DNA from: Luteimonas gilva
GTDB taxonomy: Bacteria; Pseudomonadota; Gammaproteobacteria; Xanthomonadales; Xanthomonadaceae
Assembly: GCF_005239095.1 (NCBI RefSeq)
Contig: NZ_SZUA01000002.1
Span: 496,001 to 560,000 of the forward strand
Length of the DNA: 64,000 nucleotides
Reading direction: 5' to 3'
Each line of letters opens with the position of its first letter. The stretch's first letter is position 1. Below, piece by piece: positions 54,508-62,200 of this stretch. Under the pieces are notes generated by a model. The model had not been told where the DNA came from and did not search any database. It worked only from the letters and a program-made list of their open reading frames with translations. The translations under genes and the position numbers were made by a program.

Positions 54508-55194
54508 TTACTTCAACAACGGCTCCAGCGCCGTCCACACATGATCGCGCAGCTTCGGCTGCGCCGCGGCGACCGGATGCAAGTTGTCGTTCTGGAACGA
54601 AGCGCGGTCGGCGGCGACCGGTTGCAGCAAGAACGGCAGCAGGGGGACGTCGAAAAGTTTGGCCAGGTCGGTGTAGGCGCGCTCGAAGCCATGCGCGTAT
54701 TCCGGACCGTAGTTCGGGGGGATGCGCATCCCGACCAGCAGCACTTTCGCGCCCACTGATTCCGACGCGCCGATCATCCGCGCCAGATTGCGTTTCATGT
54801 CGCGCAGCGGCAAACCGCGCAGGCCGTCGTTCGCGCCCAGTTCGATCACCACCACCGCCGGCTTATGGCGCACCACCGCATCGACGATGCGCGCCGCGCC
54901 GCCGGCCGTGGTTTCGCCGCTGATGCTGGCGTTGACCACGCGCCAGCCCGGCCTGGTTTCGGCGATGCGCTCGGCGGTCAGCGACACCCAGCCGTCCGCG
55001 GCCGACAAACCGTAGCCGGCCGACAGCGAATCGCCCATCACCAATACGGTCTTGGCCGGCGCCTCGGCAGGCGCGCGCGCCGCTTGCGCCTGCGCCAGCG
55101 GGCCCCAAGCCAAGGCCAGCGCCAGCGCGGCCATACCTATGGCCCATTGCAGCGGGCCGCGCGAAGCCGCATATCGCCGATTATTAAGACCCAT
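54508..55194 (-). CDS. tesA: Arylesterase / acyl-CoA thioesterase I / lysophospholipase TesA
   Basis: Periplasmic SGNH hydrolase of 228 residues. ATG 55194 gives a signal peptide with hydrophobic core near residues 17-30 and cleavage after AQA. SGNH blocks are GDSLSAGYG (catalytic Ser), ISGETTAGG (Gly), GANDGLRGLP (Asn) and DNLHPVAAAQPKLRDHV (Asp and His). It hydrolyses thioesters, esters and lysophospholipids in E. coli. It is divergent from ybbA, as in E. coli. Confidence 0.94.
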   Translation of the reverse strand: MGLNNRRYAASRGPLQWAIGMAALALALAWGPLAQAQAARAPAEAPAKTVLVMGDSLSAGYGLSAADGWVSLTAERIAETRPGWRVVNASISGETTAGGAARIVDAVVRHKPAVVVIELGANDGLRGLPLRDMKRNLARMIGASESVGAKVLLVGMRIPPNYGPEYAHGFERAYTDLAKLFDVPLLPFLLQPVAADRASFQNDNLHPVAAAQPKLRDHVWTALEPLLK

Positions 55195-55240
55195 TAATCG
55201 CGTCTCCGGAAAATACCTGGGACTAAGCATAAGGACGATC

Positions 55241-55945
55241 ATGGCCGATTCCAGACCGCAAGCTGAAGCCGTGCGAACGCAGGCGTTGAACGTGGCGGGA
55301 TTGGGCAAGCGGGTGATGCTGCCCACCGGCGAATTGACGATCCTGGACGGGATCGGATTTTCGATCGCGCCGGGCGATACCGTCGCGATCGTCGGCGCTT
55401 CCGGTTCCGGCAAGAGCACGCTGCTGTCGCTGATGGCCGGTCTGGACGTGCCCAGCAGCGGTACCGTGACGCTCGACGGCCGGCCCTTGTCGGCGCTGGA
55501 CGAAGACGGCCGCGCGCGCGTGCGCAGCGAGAAAGTCGGCTTCGTGTTCCAGAGTTTCCAGTTGCTGCCGTCGCTGACCGCGCTGGAGAACGTGATGCTG
55601 CCGCTGGAATTGCGCGGCGACGCGGATGCGGAGACGCCGGCGAAGGCGATCCTCGGCAAAGTCGGCTTGGGCGAACGCTTGGGCCACTATCCGCGCCAAT
55701 TGTCCGGCGGCGAGCAGCAGCGCGTCGCCTTGGCGCGCGCGTTCGTGACGCAGCCGTCGCTGCTGTTCGCGGACGAGCCCACCGGCAATCTCGACACGCA
55801 CACCGGCCAGGCGATCATCGAGCTGTTGTTCGATATGAACGCCGATGCCGGCACCACCCTGGTGCTGGTCACCCACGACGAACACCTCGCATCGCGTTGC
55901 GGCCGCATGCTGCGTTTGGACAGCGGCCGCCTGGTGGACGGATGA
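55241..55945 (+). CDS. ybbA: YbbA, ABC ATPase partner of YbbP
   Basis: A 234-residue ATP-binding subunit: Walker A GASGSGKST, Q-loop FVFQSFQLLPSLTALENVMLPLEL, signature LSGGEQQRVALARAF, Walker B LLFADEPTGNLD. The group is LolD-like, and the tesA-ybbA-ybbP order identifies it as YbbA. ATG 55241 is chosen; the in-frame extension to 55052 overlaps tesA. It overlaps ybbP by four bases. Confidence 0.93.
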   Translation: MADSRPQAEAVRTQALNVAGLGKRVMLPTGELTILDGIGFSIAPGDTVAIVGASGSGKSTLLSLMAGLDVPSSGTVTLDGRPLSALDEDGRARVRSEKVGFVFQSFQLLPSLTALENVMLPLELRGDADAETPAKAILGKVGLGERLGHYPRQLSGGEQQRVALARAFVTQPSLLFADEPTGNLDTHTGQAIIELLFDMNADAGTTLVLVTHDEHLASRCGRMLRLDSGRLVDG

Positions 55946-58473
55946 GCCGGCGCGGCGGCCTTTTTGGATTGGCTTGGCGGCAATTGCGCCGCGATCTGGC
56001 TGCGGGCGACATCCGCATCTTGTTGGCGGCATTGGTGCTGGCGGTGGTGGCGGTGACGTCGGTCGGCTTCATCACCGACCGCGCCGAGCGGGCCTTGGCG
56101 ATCGAAGCCAATCGCTTGCTGGGCGGCGACGCGGTGGTGCGCGGCGACACGCCCATCGCCGGGCGCGTCGGCGAAGCGGCGGGCGCGTCCGGATTGCGCA
56201 ATACGCGCACCGTCGAGTTCCAAAGCATGATCCGGGTCGGCAGCGGCGCCGCCGTCGATCTGCGCCTGGGCGATCTGCGCGCGCTAGGCGAAGGCTTTCC
56301 GCTGCGCGGCAGCTTCCGCATCGCCGACGCGCGGGGCGAACGCGATGCCGGCGCGATTCCGGCGCCGGGTACGCTATGGATGAGCCGCGCCGGCGCCGAT
56401 ACGTTGGGCGCGAAGGTCGGCGACGAGATCGGCATCGGCACGTCGAAATTGCGCCTGACCGCATTGGTGCTGCAGGAGCCGGATGCGGCGCTGGACTATT
56501 TCAACGTCGCGCCGAAAGTCTTCTTGAACCTCGCCGATCTGCCTGCGACCGGATTGGTGCAGGAAGGCAGCCGCATCCGCTATCGGCTGGTCGTCGCGGG
56601 CGAGGCGGGCGCGGTGCAATCCTTCGTCGACACGGCCCGAGCCAATCTCGCGCGCGGACAACGATTGGAAACGATCAGCGAGGCGCGTCCGGAGATCCGT
56701 TCCGCGCTGGATCGCGCCGGCCGTTTCCTCGGCTTGGCGGCGCTGGTGTCGGTCGTGCTCGCCGCGATCGCGGTGGCGATGGCCGCGCGGCGGCATAGCG
56801 AACGGCATTTGTCCGGCGCGGCGGTGATGCGCTGCCTCGGCGCCAGCCAGCGAACCCTGGTCGGCATCCACGTCGGCGAGATGATGCTGCTCGGCTTGAT
56901 CGCCAGCAGCATCGGCGTGCTGATCGCGTTCGGCCTGCAATGGGCGGTCGGCGATTGGTTGGCGCGGACGATGAAACTGTCGATTCCGCCGGCGGGTGGG
57001 TTGCCGGCGTTGCAAGGCTACGGCGTCGGCATGACGGTATTGCTCGCGTTCGGCGCGCCGCCGGTGCTCGCGCTGCGCCGCGTGTCCGCGCTGCGCGTGC
57101 TGCGCCGCGACCTGGACGCGGTCGAGCCGAGCGCGTGGGCGGTGGCGATCGCCGGTTTCGCGGGATTGGCCGCGCTGCTGTGGTGGAAGGCCGGCTCGGC
57201 CGTATTGGGCGGCGCGATGCTGATCGGCATCGCCGCCACGCTGTCGGTGTTGGCGTTGTTGGCTTGGCTGCTGATCGTCGCGGTGCGGCGCTTGCGTTCG
57301 CGCATGCGCGGCAGCCTGCGCTACGGCCTGGCCAACGTCAGCCGCCGCGCCGGCACCAGCATCGCGCAGGTGTCGGCCTTGGGTTTGGGCTTGATGGCGC
57401 TGTTGCTGCTGACCTTCGTCCGCACCGACCTGCTCGACCGTTGGCAGTTGTCCCTGGCCGAGAACGCGCCGAACCGCTTCATCATCAACGTGCAGAGCGA
57501 CCAGGTCGCGCCGGTGCGCGAATTCATCGCCGCGCAAGGCGTGCCGGCGCCGACGCTGGTGCCGATGGTGCGCGCGCGCCTGGTCGCGCTGAACGGCAAG
57601 CCGACCAGCGGCGCCGATTACGCGGCGCGCAGCGGCGATGCGGACCAGGACCGCGAATCGCAGCGCCGCGCCGACCGCGAATTCAATCTGTCGATGGCCG
57701 ACGCGCTGCGCGACGACAACAAGGTGGTCGCCGGCAAGTTCTGGACGGGCAAGCCGGCCAAGCCGGAATTCTCGGTGGAAGAGCGCTACGCGCAGTCGCT
57801 GGGCTGGAAGGTCGGCGACCGCATCGCGTTCGACATCGCCGGACAGCGCTTGGAAGCGCCGATCACCAGTCTGCGCAGCGTGGAATGGGAAAGCTTCCGC
57901 CCCAACTTCTTCGTGCTCGCTTCGCCCGGCGCGCTGGACGGCTATCCGGCCAGCTACATCACCGCGGTCAACGTACCGCCGCAGCGGAACCGCTTCACCG
58001 CCGATCTGGTGCAGCGTTTCCCGAACCTGTCGGTGATCGACGTCGACGCCGTGCTCAAGCAGGTGCGCAGCACCGGCGACCAGGTGTCGAAAGTGGTGCA
58101 AGTGGTGTTCTGGTTCTCGCTGGCCGCCGGCGTGCTGGTGCTGCTGGCGGCGATCAGCGCCAGCCAGGACGAGCGTTTGCTGGAAGGCGGAGTGATGCGC
58201 GTGCTCGGCGGCAGCCGGCGCCAGTTGCGTTTGGCGCAAGCCTCGGAATTCGCGGCGATCGGCCTGTTGTCCGGATTGGTCGCCGCGATCGCGGCCTCGG
58301 TGCTGTCCGGGGTGGTCGCCGAACGCGTATTCGATCTGCCTTGGGAACCGAACTGGGCTTTGGCCGCGGCCGGCGGCGGCATCGGCATGCTGGCGGCGCT
58401 CGCCGCGGGCCTGTTCGCCACGCGGCGGATACTGGATGCGCCGCCGTCGGTGACCCTGCGCGAACTGAACTGA
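55942..58473 (+). CDS. ybbP: YbbP, large FtsX-type ABC permease
   Basis: An 843-residue permease with two FtsX units (each with four helices and a large periplasmic domain) and ten or so helices in total. The first unit holds RRHSERHLSGAAVMRCLGAS and the second SASQDERLLEGGVMRVLGGSRRQL, the equivalent coupling-helix positions. The YbbAP pair is thought to work with TesA; substrates are unproven (lipid or hydrophobic molecules). ATG 55942 overlaps the ybbA stop. Confidence 0.92.
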   Translation: MSRRGGLFGLAWRQLRRDLAAGDIRILLAALVLAVVAVTSVGFITDRAERALAIEANRLLGGDAVVRGDTPIAGRVGEAAGASGLRNTRTVEFQSMIRVGSGAAVDLRLGDLRALGEGFPLRGSFRIADARGERDAGAIPAPGTLWMSRAGADTLGAKVGDEIGIGTSKLRLTALVLQEPDAALDYFNVAPKVFLNLADLPATGLVQEGSRIRYRLVVAGEAGAVQSFVDTARANLARGQRLETISEARPEIRSALDRAGRFLGLAALVSVVLAAIAVAMAARRHSERHLSGAAVMRCLGASQRTLVGIHVGEMMLLGLIASSIGVLIAFGLQWAVGDWLARTMKLSIPPAGGLPALQGYGVGMTVLLAFGAPPVLALRRVSALRVLRRDLDAVEPSAWAVAIAGFAGLAALLWWKAGSAVLGGAMLIGIAATLSVLALLAWLLIVAVRRLRSRMRGSLRYGLANVSRRAGTSIAQVSALGLGLMALLLLTFVRTDLLDRWQLSLAENAPNRFIINVQSDQVAPVREFIAAQGVPAPTLVPMVRARLVALNGKPTSGADYAARSGDADQDRESQRRADREFNLSMADALRDDNKVVAGKFWTGKPAKPEFSVEERYAQSLGWKVGDRIAFDIAGQRLEAPITSLRSVEWESFRPNFFVLASPGALDGYPASYITAVNVPPQRNRFTADLVQRFPNLSVIDVDAVLKQVRSTGDQVSKVVQVVFWFSLAAGVLVLLAAISASQDERLLEGGVMRVLGGSRRQLRLAQASEFAAIGLLSGLVAAIAASVLSGVVAERVFDLPWEPNWALAAAGGGIGMLAALAAGLFATRRILDAPPSVTLRELN

Positions 58474-58487
58474 ATCTGGGAGCGGCT

Positions 58488-58568
58488 GTAGGCTGGGTTG
58501 GCTTCACCAACCCAGCGCTCCGTCCAGCGAGGTCGCGATGCTGGGTTGGTCAAGCCAACCCAGCCTAC
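58488..58568. repeat. Inverted repeat pair, family G (GTAGGCTGGGTTGGCTTCACCAACCCAGC)
   Basis: The left arm (58488-58516) and the right arm GCTGGGTTGGTCAAGCCAACCCAGCCTAC (58540-58568) are near-perfect complements; each is also a hairpin. No other copy was seen in the window. Confidence 0.85.
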
Positions 58569-58577
58569 GTCCGTTGT

Positions 58578-58907
58578 TCAACCCATCCGGCGCACGCCGA
58601 AGTAATAGGCCAGGTTGCCCAGGCCGGTGGCGCCGATCAGCAGGGCGAACACGCCCGGCGAGGGCTCGTCCCAGCCGAAGGCTTGCATCAGGCCCAGGCC
58701 GATGGCCAAGGCCACCATCACCACGCCCCAGCGTAGCGAGCTGTGCCGGCGGCGGATCTCTTCGCCTTCCAGGATCGAGCGCAGCAGGTCTTGCGAGCCG
58801 TTGGACTCGACCATCTTGCGGCGCACGTGGGCGTCGACGACGGCCTTGATGGCGTAGGTGATGCAGATGAACAGAACGATCGGTACGAGGATTCCAGGCA
58901 GGTCCAT
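58578..58907 (-). CDS. Hypothetical membrane protein next to ECF sigma factor
   Basis: A 109-residue protein: an N-terminal helix (GILVPIVLFICITYAIKAVV), a basic cytoplasmic middle (HVRRKMVESNGSQDLLRSILEGEEIRRRHSSLR) and two more helices (about 60-76 and 84-102). It resembles the DUF6249 type of membrane protein, but this is from memory of similar proteins and is not certain. It is divergent from the sigma gene by 115 bases, which suggests co-regulation by that sigma. Confidence 0.75.
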   Translation of the reverse strand: MDLPGILVPIVLFICITYAIKAVVDAHVRRKMVESNGSQDLLRSILEGEEIRRRHSSLRWGVVMVALAIGLGLMQAFGWDEPSPGVFALLIGATGLGNLAYYFGVRRMG

Positions 58908-59022
58908 GGCGGTTTTCCGTGGCGGATGAGGGGCTACGGCGCAATAGATACGGCTCCCCGTGGGGCGGTTGCAGCGGGCCGGTTGCAACCGCGGGGCCGG
59001 TCGGCGTATCAGCGTATCCGTA

Positions 59023-59616
59023 ATGAGCGAGCCCACCCACCCCGGCGACGAGGCCGGCGACGACCGCGCCCTGGTCGCCGCCGTGCTCGCCCGCGCGCCC
59101 GGGGCCTTCGAACGCCTGGTCCAGCAGTACCAGGGCCTGTGCTGGCACATCGTGCTGCGCATGGTGCGCAACCCGGAGGACGCGCGCGAGCTGTGCCAAG
59201 AGACTTTCCTGCGCGTCCACCAGTATTTGCACCAGTACCGGCACGACAGCGCGCTGAAATCCTGGATCGGGCAGGTGGCCTATTCGGTGGCCAAGCGGCA
59301 CTTGGAACGCAAGCGCATCCCGCTGGTCGAAAACGACGACGACGAAGGCCGGTCGCTGGCCGAAACGGTCGGCGACGGCTTCGATTTGGAAGCCTCGGTG
59401 GGCGACGACCAGATCAATATCCGCCTGCACGCCGCCATCGCCGCGCTGCCGCCGCTGCAGCGCACCCTGCTGACCCTGTATCACTTGGAAGAAACCCCGA
59501 TCGGCGAGATTTCACGCATCACCGGGCTCGCCGAAGGTACGATCAAAAGCCATCTGTTCCGCACCCGCAAGCAATTGCGCGAAACGCTGGAATCGAGGAT
59601 CGGAGTCGCCGTATGA
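59023..59616 (+). CDS. ECF-type RNA polymerase sigma factor
   Basis: A 197-residue RpoE-like sigma. Region 2 is FERLVQQYQGLCWHIVLRMVRNPEDARELCQETFLRVHQYLHQYRHDSALKSWIGQVAYSVAKRHLER; region 4 reads LPPLQRTLLTLYHLEETPIGEISRITGLAEGTIKSHLFRTRKQLRE. ATG 59023 is the start. The acidic linker (ENDDDEGRSLAETV) is longer than usual. The overlapping downstream gene (ATGA) is the obvious candidate regulator. The signal and regulon are unknown. Confidence 0.93.
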   Translation: MSEPTHPGDEAGDDRALVAAVLARAPGAFERLVQQYQGLCWHIVLRMVRNPEDARELCQETFLRVHQYLHQYRHDSALKSWIGQVAYSVAKRHLERKRIPLVENDDDEGRSLAETVGDGFDLEASVGDDQINIRLHAAIAALPPLQRTLLTLYHLEETPIGEISRITGLAEGTIKSHLFRTRKQLRETLESRIGVAV

Positions 59617-60065
59617 ACGCACCGGACAACGACAAGCTGGACCAGGCCCTGGCCGACGAGCGCGAGTGGCTGGCGCAGGAGCAGGCGATGCGCGACGAGC
59701 GGATCGGCGCTTCCGCCGCCGGCGCCAGCGCCCCCGAAGCGCAATACCGCATCGTCGCGCGTGCGCTGCGCGAGCCGCCGGCGGCATCGCTGCCGCCGGA
59801 TTTCGCCCGGCAAGTGGCGCGCATGGCCGAATCGCGGGCCGAGGCCGGCATCCAAATCGAACCGCTGGTGCTGCGCGCGCTCGGCGCGGTGCTGGGCGTT
59901 TCCGGCGTCGCTGCGCTGGCCTATTACGGCCGCGAAGCGGCCGCCGGCGTGGATCCGCGGATGCTGCAATGGAGTTTGGCGATCGGCGCTTGCGCGGCCA
60001 TGACCTGGTCCTTGGATTGGGCGCGGCGGTGGATGCATCGCGACGAGCCGATGCGTCACGCCTAA
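59613..60065 (+). CDS. Membrane protein coupled to ECF sigma; candidate anti-sigma factor
   Basis: A 150-residue protein. The N-terminal 70 residues are charged and helical (LDQALADEREWLAQEQAMRDE, YRIVARALREPPAASLPPDFARQVARM), and two membrane helices follow (about 84-104 and 115-133), with a basic C-terminus. It has no HxxxCxxC zinc motif of ZAS anti-sigmas. Anti-sigma function is inferred from the four-base overlap with the sigma gene and the helical cytoplasmic N-terminus. Confidence 0.72.
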   Translation: MNAPDNDKLDQALADEREWLAQEQAMRDERIGASAAGASAPEAQYRIVARALREPPAASLPPDFARQVARMAESRAEAGIQIEPLVLRALGAVLGVSGVAALAYYGREAAAGVDPRMLQWSLAIGACAAMTWSLDWARRWMHRDEPMRHA

Positions 60066-60106
60066 TCGCGGTCTCAGTCTTCGGCATCTCTTCCGCTCGG
60101 CTTTAG

Positions 60107-60130
60107 CCTCTCCCGCAAGCGGGAGAGGGG
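60107..60130. repeat. Single family A hairpin
   Basis: CCTCTCCCGC-AA-GCGGGAGAGG lies 40 bases after the anti-sigma candidate stop. No T-run follows; it may still stabilise the 3' end. Confidence 0.75.
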
Positions 60131-60162
60131 GAATATCCATCAGCGGGTAGAATCCGCCGCGC

Positions 60163-61206
60163 ATGTCCATTGCCGACAACGATTACCCCCTGGAAACGCT
60201 ATTCCTGCCGTTCGCGACGGGCGCATTGCCATGGCCTGCGCAAGGCGCCTTGTTCCTGCGCGCCCGCGACGGCTGGCCTCTGCATCGCCAAGCCTTGCCG
60301 GGATTGGCGTGCGCGCAAACGTTCAAACCCGAATACGACCGCCTGCAGCGTTCCGGTTTGACGATGGACGATGCGGCGGACGACGCCCGTTATCCGCTCG
60401 TGCTGGTCCTGCCGCCGCGCCAACGCGACGAAGCCCGCGCGCTGTTCGCGCAAGCCGTGGCGCGCCTGCGGCCGGGCGGCATCGTCGTCGCTTGCATGGC
60501 CAACGACGAAGGCGCGAAGTCGGGCGAAGCCGATTTGGCGAAGATCGCCGGACTTTTGCGCACGCTGTCGAAAAACAAATGCCGCGTGTTCTGGAGCGAA
60601 CCGCTGGACGATCCGGCCGATGCCGAACTGGCCGCGCAATGGCGCGCGTCCGACGAACCCAGGCCGATTCTCGACGGCCGTTTCCTCAGCCGCCCCGGCG
60701 TGTTCGCCTGGGATCGCGTCGACACTGCTTCGGCCCTGCTCGCCGAACATCTGCCGAGCGATCTGGCCGGTGCCGGCGCCGATCTCGGCAGCGGCTACGG
60801 CTACTTGGCCGCCGAAATCCTCGCGCGCTGCGCAGGCGTTAAGGCGCTGAACCTGTACGAAGCCGAAAAACGCGCGCTGGAACTGTCGCGCGCGAACCTC
60901 GCGCCGTTCGCCGAACGCGCGACGCTCGGCTTCCATTGGCACGACGTCGCCGCGGGATTGCCGCAGCGCTACGACTTCATCGTCACCAATCCGCCGTTCC
61001 ATGCGCAGGGCCGCGCCGATCGTCCGGACATCGGCCGGCGCTTCATCGCCGCGGCCGCACAAGCTCTGAAGCCGGGCGGCCGGCTGTGGCTGGTGGCCAA
61101 TCGCCATCTGCCGTACGAAGCGGTGCTGGACGCGAATTTCGGCACGGCGCGCAGCGTCGCCCAGCGCGATGGTTTCAAAGTAGTGGAGGCGGCGAAGGCG
61201 CGATGA
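60163..61206 (+). CDS. rsmC: 16S rRNA (guanine-N2)-methyltransferase RsmC type
   Basis: A 347-residue SAM-dependent methyltransferase with two Rossmann-like halves. The N-terminal half (about 1-165) is the degenerate one; the C-terminal half has the SAM loop DLGSGYGYLAAEIL, NLYEAEKRALELSRANL and the catalytic NPPF in VTNPPFHAQGRADR, as in RsmC/RsmD and RlmG. RsmC makes m2G1207 in the 30S subunit; RlmG (23S m2G1835) is a possible alternative. ATG 60163 lies nine bases after a TAGAAT element. The stop overlaps rsuA by four bases (ATGA). Confidence 0.85.
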   Translation: MSIADNDYPLETLFLPFATGALPWPAQGALFLRARDGWPLHRQALPGLACAQTFKPEYDRLQRSGLTMDDAADDARYPLVLVLPPRQRDEARALFAQAVARLRPGGIVVACMANDEGAKSGEADLAKIAGLLRTLSKNKCRVFWSEPLDDPADAELAAQWRASDEPRPILDGRFLSRPGVFAWDRVDTASALLAEHLPSDLAGAGADLGSGYGYLAAEILARCAGVKALNLYEAEKRALELSRANLAPFAERATLGFHWHDVAAGLPQRYDFIVTNPPFHAQGRADRPDIGRRFIAAAAQALKPGGRLWLVANRHLPYEAVLDANFGTARSVAQRDGFKVVEAAKAR

Positions 61207-61919
61207 AACTGGTCAAGCTGATCGCCAACCTCGGCTACGGCAGCCGCAAGGACGTGGCCCTCATGTTCCGCGAAGGCCGGATCACCGACCCGCAAGGCGA
61301 GGTGCTGTACGCCGACGATCGGGTCGAACACGCGTCGATCCGGATCGACGGCGAGCCGCTGGATCCGCCGCCGGGTCTGGCGCTGATGCTGCACAAACCG
61401 GTCGGCTATACCTGCTCGACCAAAGATCCCGGCCGCATCGTCTATGACTTGCTGCCGCCCCGTTTCCGCGCGCGCTCGCCGCTGTTGTCCACCGTGGGCC
61501 GGCTCGACCGCGACACCAGCGGCCTGCTGCTGATGACCGACGACGGCGCGCTGCTGCACCGCATCGTCTCGCCGAAATCGCATCTGCCGAAAGTGTACGA
61601 GGCTGAATTGGCCGAAGACCTGCGCGGCGACGAGGCCGCGACGTTCGCCAGCGGCACGCTGATGCTGGAATCGGAAACCACGCCGCTGCGGCCTGCGACG
61701 CTGCAAGTGTTGGCGCCGAACCGCGCCAGGTTGATCTTGACCGAAGGCCGCTATCACCAGGTGCGCAGGATGTTCGCGGCTACCGGGAATCGCGTAGAGA
61801 AGCTGCATCGCGCTGCGATCGGCGGGTTGGGCTTGGATGAGTTGGCTGAGGGGCACTGGCGCGCGCTTAACGCTGCGGATCTGACGCGGTTGTGGATGGC
61901 GGAGCCTGCGGCGCTTTAG
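61203..61919 (+). CDS. rsuA: RsuA-type 16S rRNA pseudouridine synthase
   Basis: A 238-residue pseudouridine synthase: the N-terminal S4 domain (MKLVKLIANLGYGSRKDVALMFREGRI) and the catalytic domain with GRLDRDTSGLLLMTDDGALLHRI (catalytic Asp in RLDRDT) and the C-terminal EGRYHQVRRMFAATGNRVEKLHR. RsuA modifies U516 of 16S rRNA. RluB, RluE and RluF belong to the same family, so the target base is likely but not certain. The overlap with rsmC couples two 30S-modifying genes. Confidence 0.88.
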   Translation: MKLVKLIANLGYGSRKDVALMFREGRITDPQGEVLYADDRVEHASIRIDGEPLDPPPGLALMLHKPVGYTCSTKDPGRIVYDLLPPRFRARSPLLSTVGRLDRDTSGLLLMTDDGALLHRIVSPKSHLPKVYEAELAEDLRGDEAATFASGTLMLESETTPLRPATLQVLAPNRARLILTEGRYHQVRRMFAATGNRVEKLHRAAIGGLGLDELAEGHWRALNAADLTRLWMAEPAAL

Positions 61920-61935
61920 CTCGGCGCTGCGACTT

Positions 61936-62053
61936 GGCGCAAATCCCCCCTTCGGTTCCCCCTTTTGCAAAGGGGAGTTCCGGATTTCGGCGAGATCGCG
62001 CGATTCTGCTGTTTCCCTCCTTTGAAAAAGGAGGGTCGGGGAGGATTTGCGCC
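61936..62053. repeat. Inverted repeat pair, family H
   Basis: GGCGCAAATCCCCCC followed by CCCCTTTTGCAAAGGGGAG faces CTCCTTTGAAAAAGGAGGG and GAGGATTTGCGCC ending at 62053. It shares the CAAATCCCC border and the T/A-rich loop with the pair at 32605. Confidence 0.83.
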
Positions 62054-62200
62054 ATGCTGCGCGGCGCGCGGCTCTAGCCGTTCATGCATGACCGCGGCAC
62101 ACGCCGAAACCTGCTTTAGAATCGAGCCGCAACAGCCGTTCGAAGGATTCCTTCCGTTGGCCCAGCCCGCCATCCACTCCGCCGACGCGTCGCGCCGACG

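Noticed and set aside
59613-60065. Zinc-binding anti-sigma (ZAS) annotation for the gene after the sigma factor
   Set aside because: No HxxxCxxC motif is present; only the position and membrane topology support an anti-sigma role.
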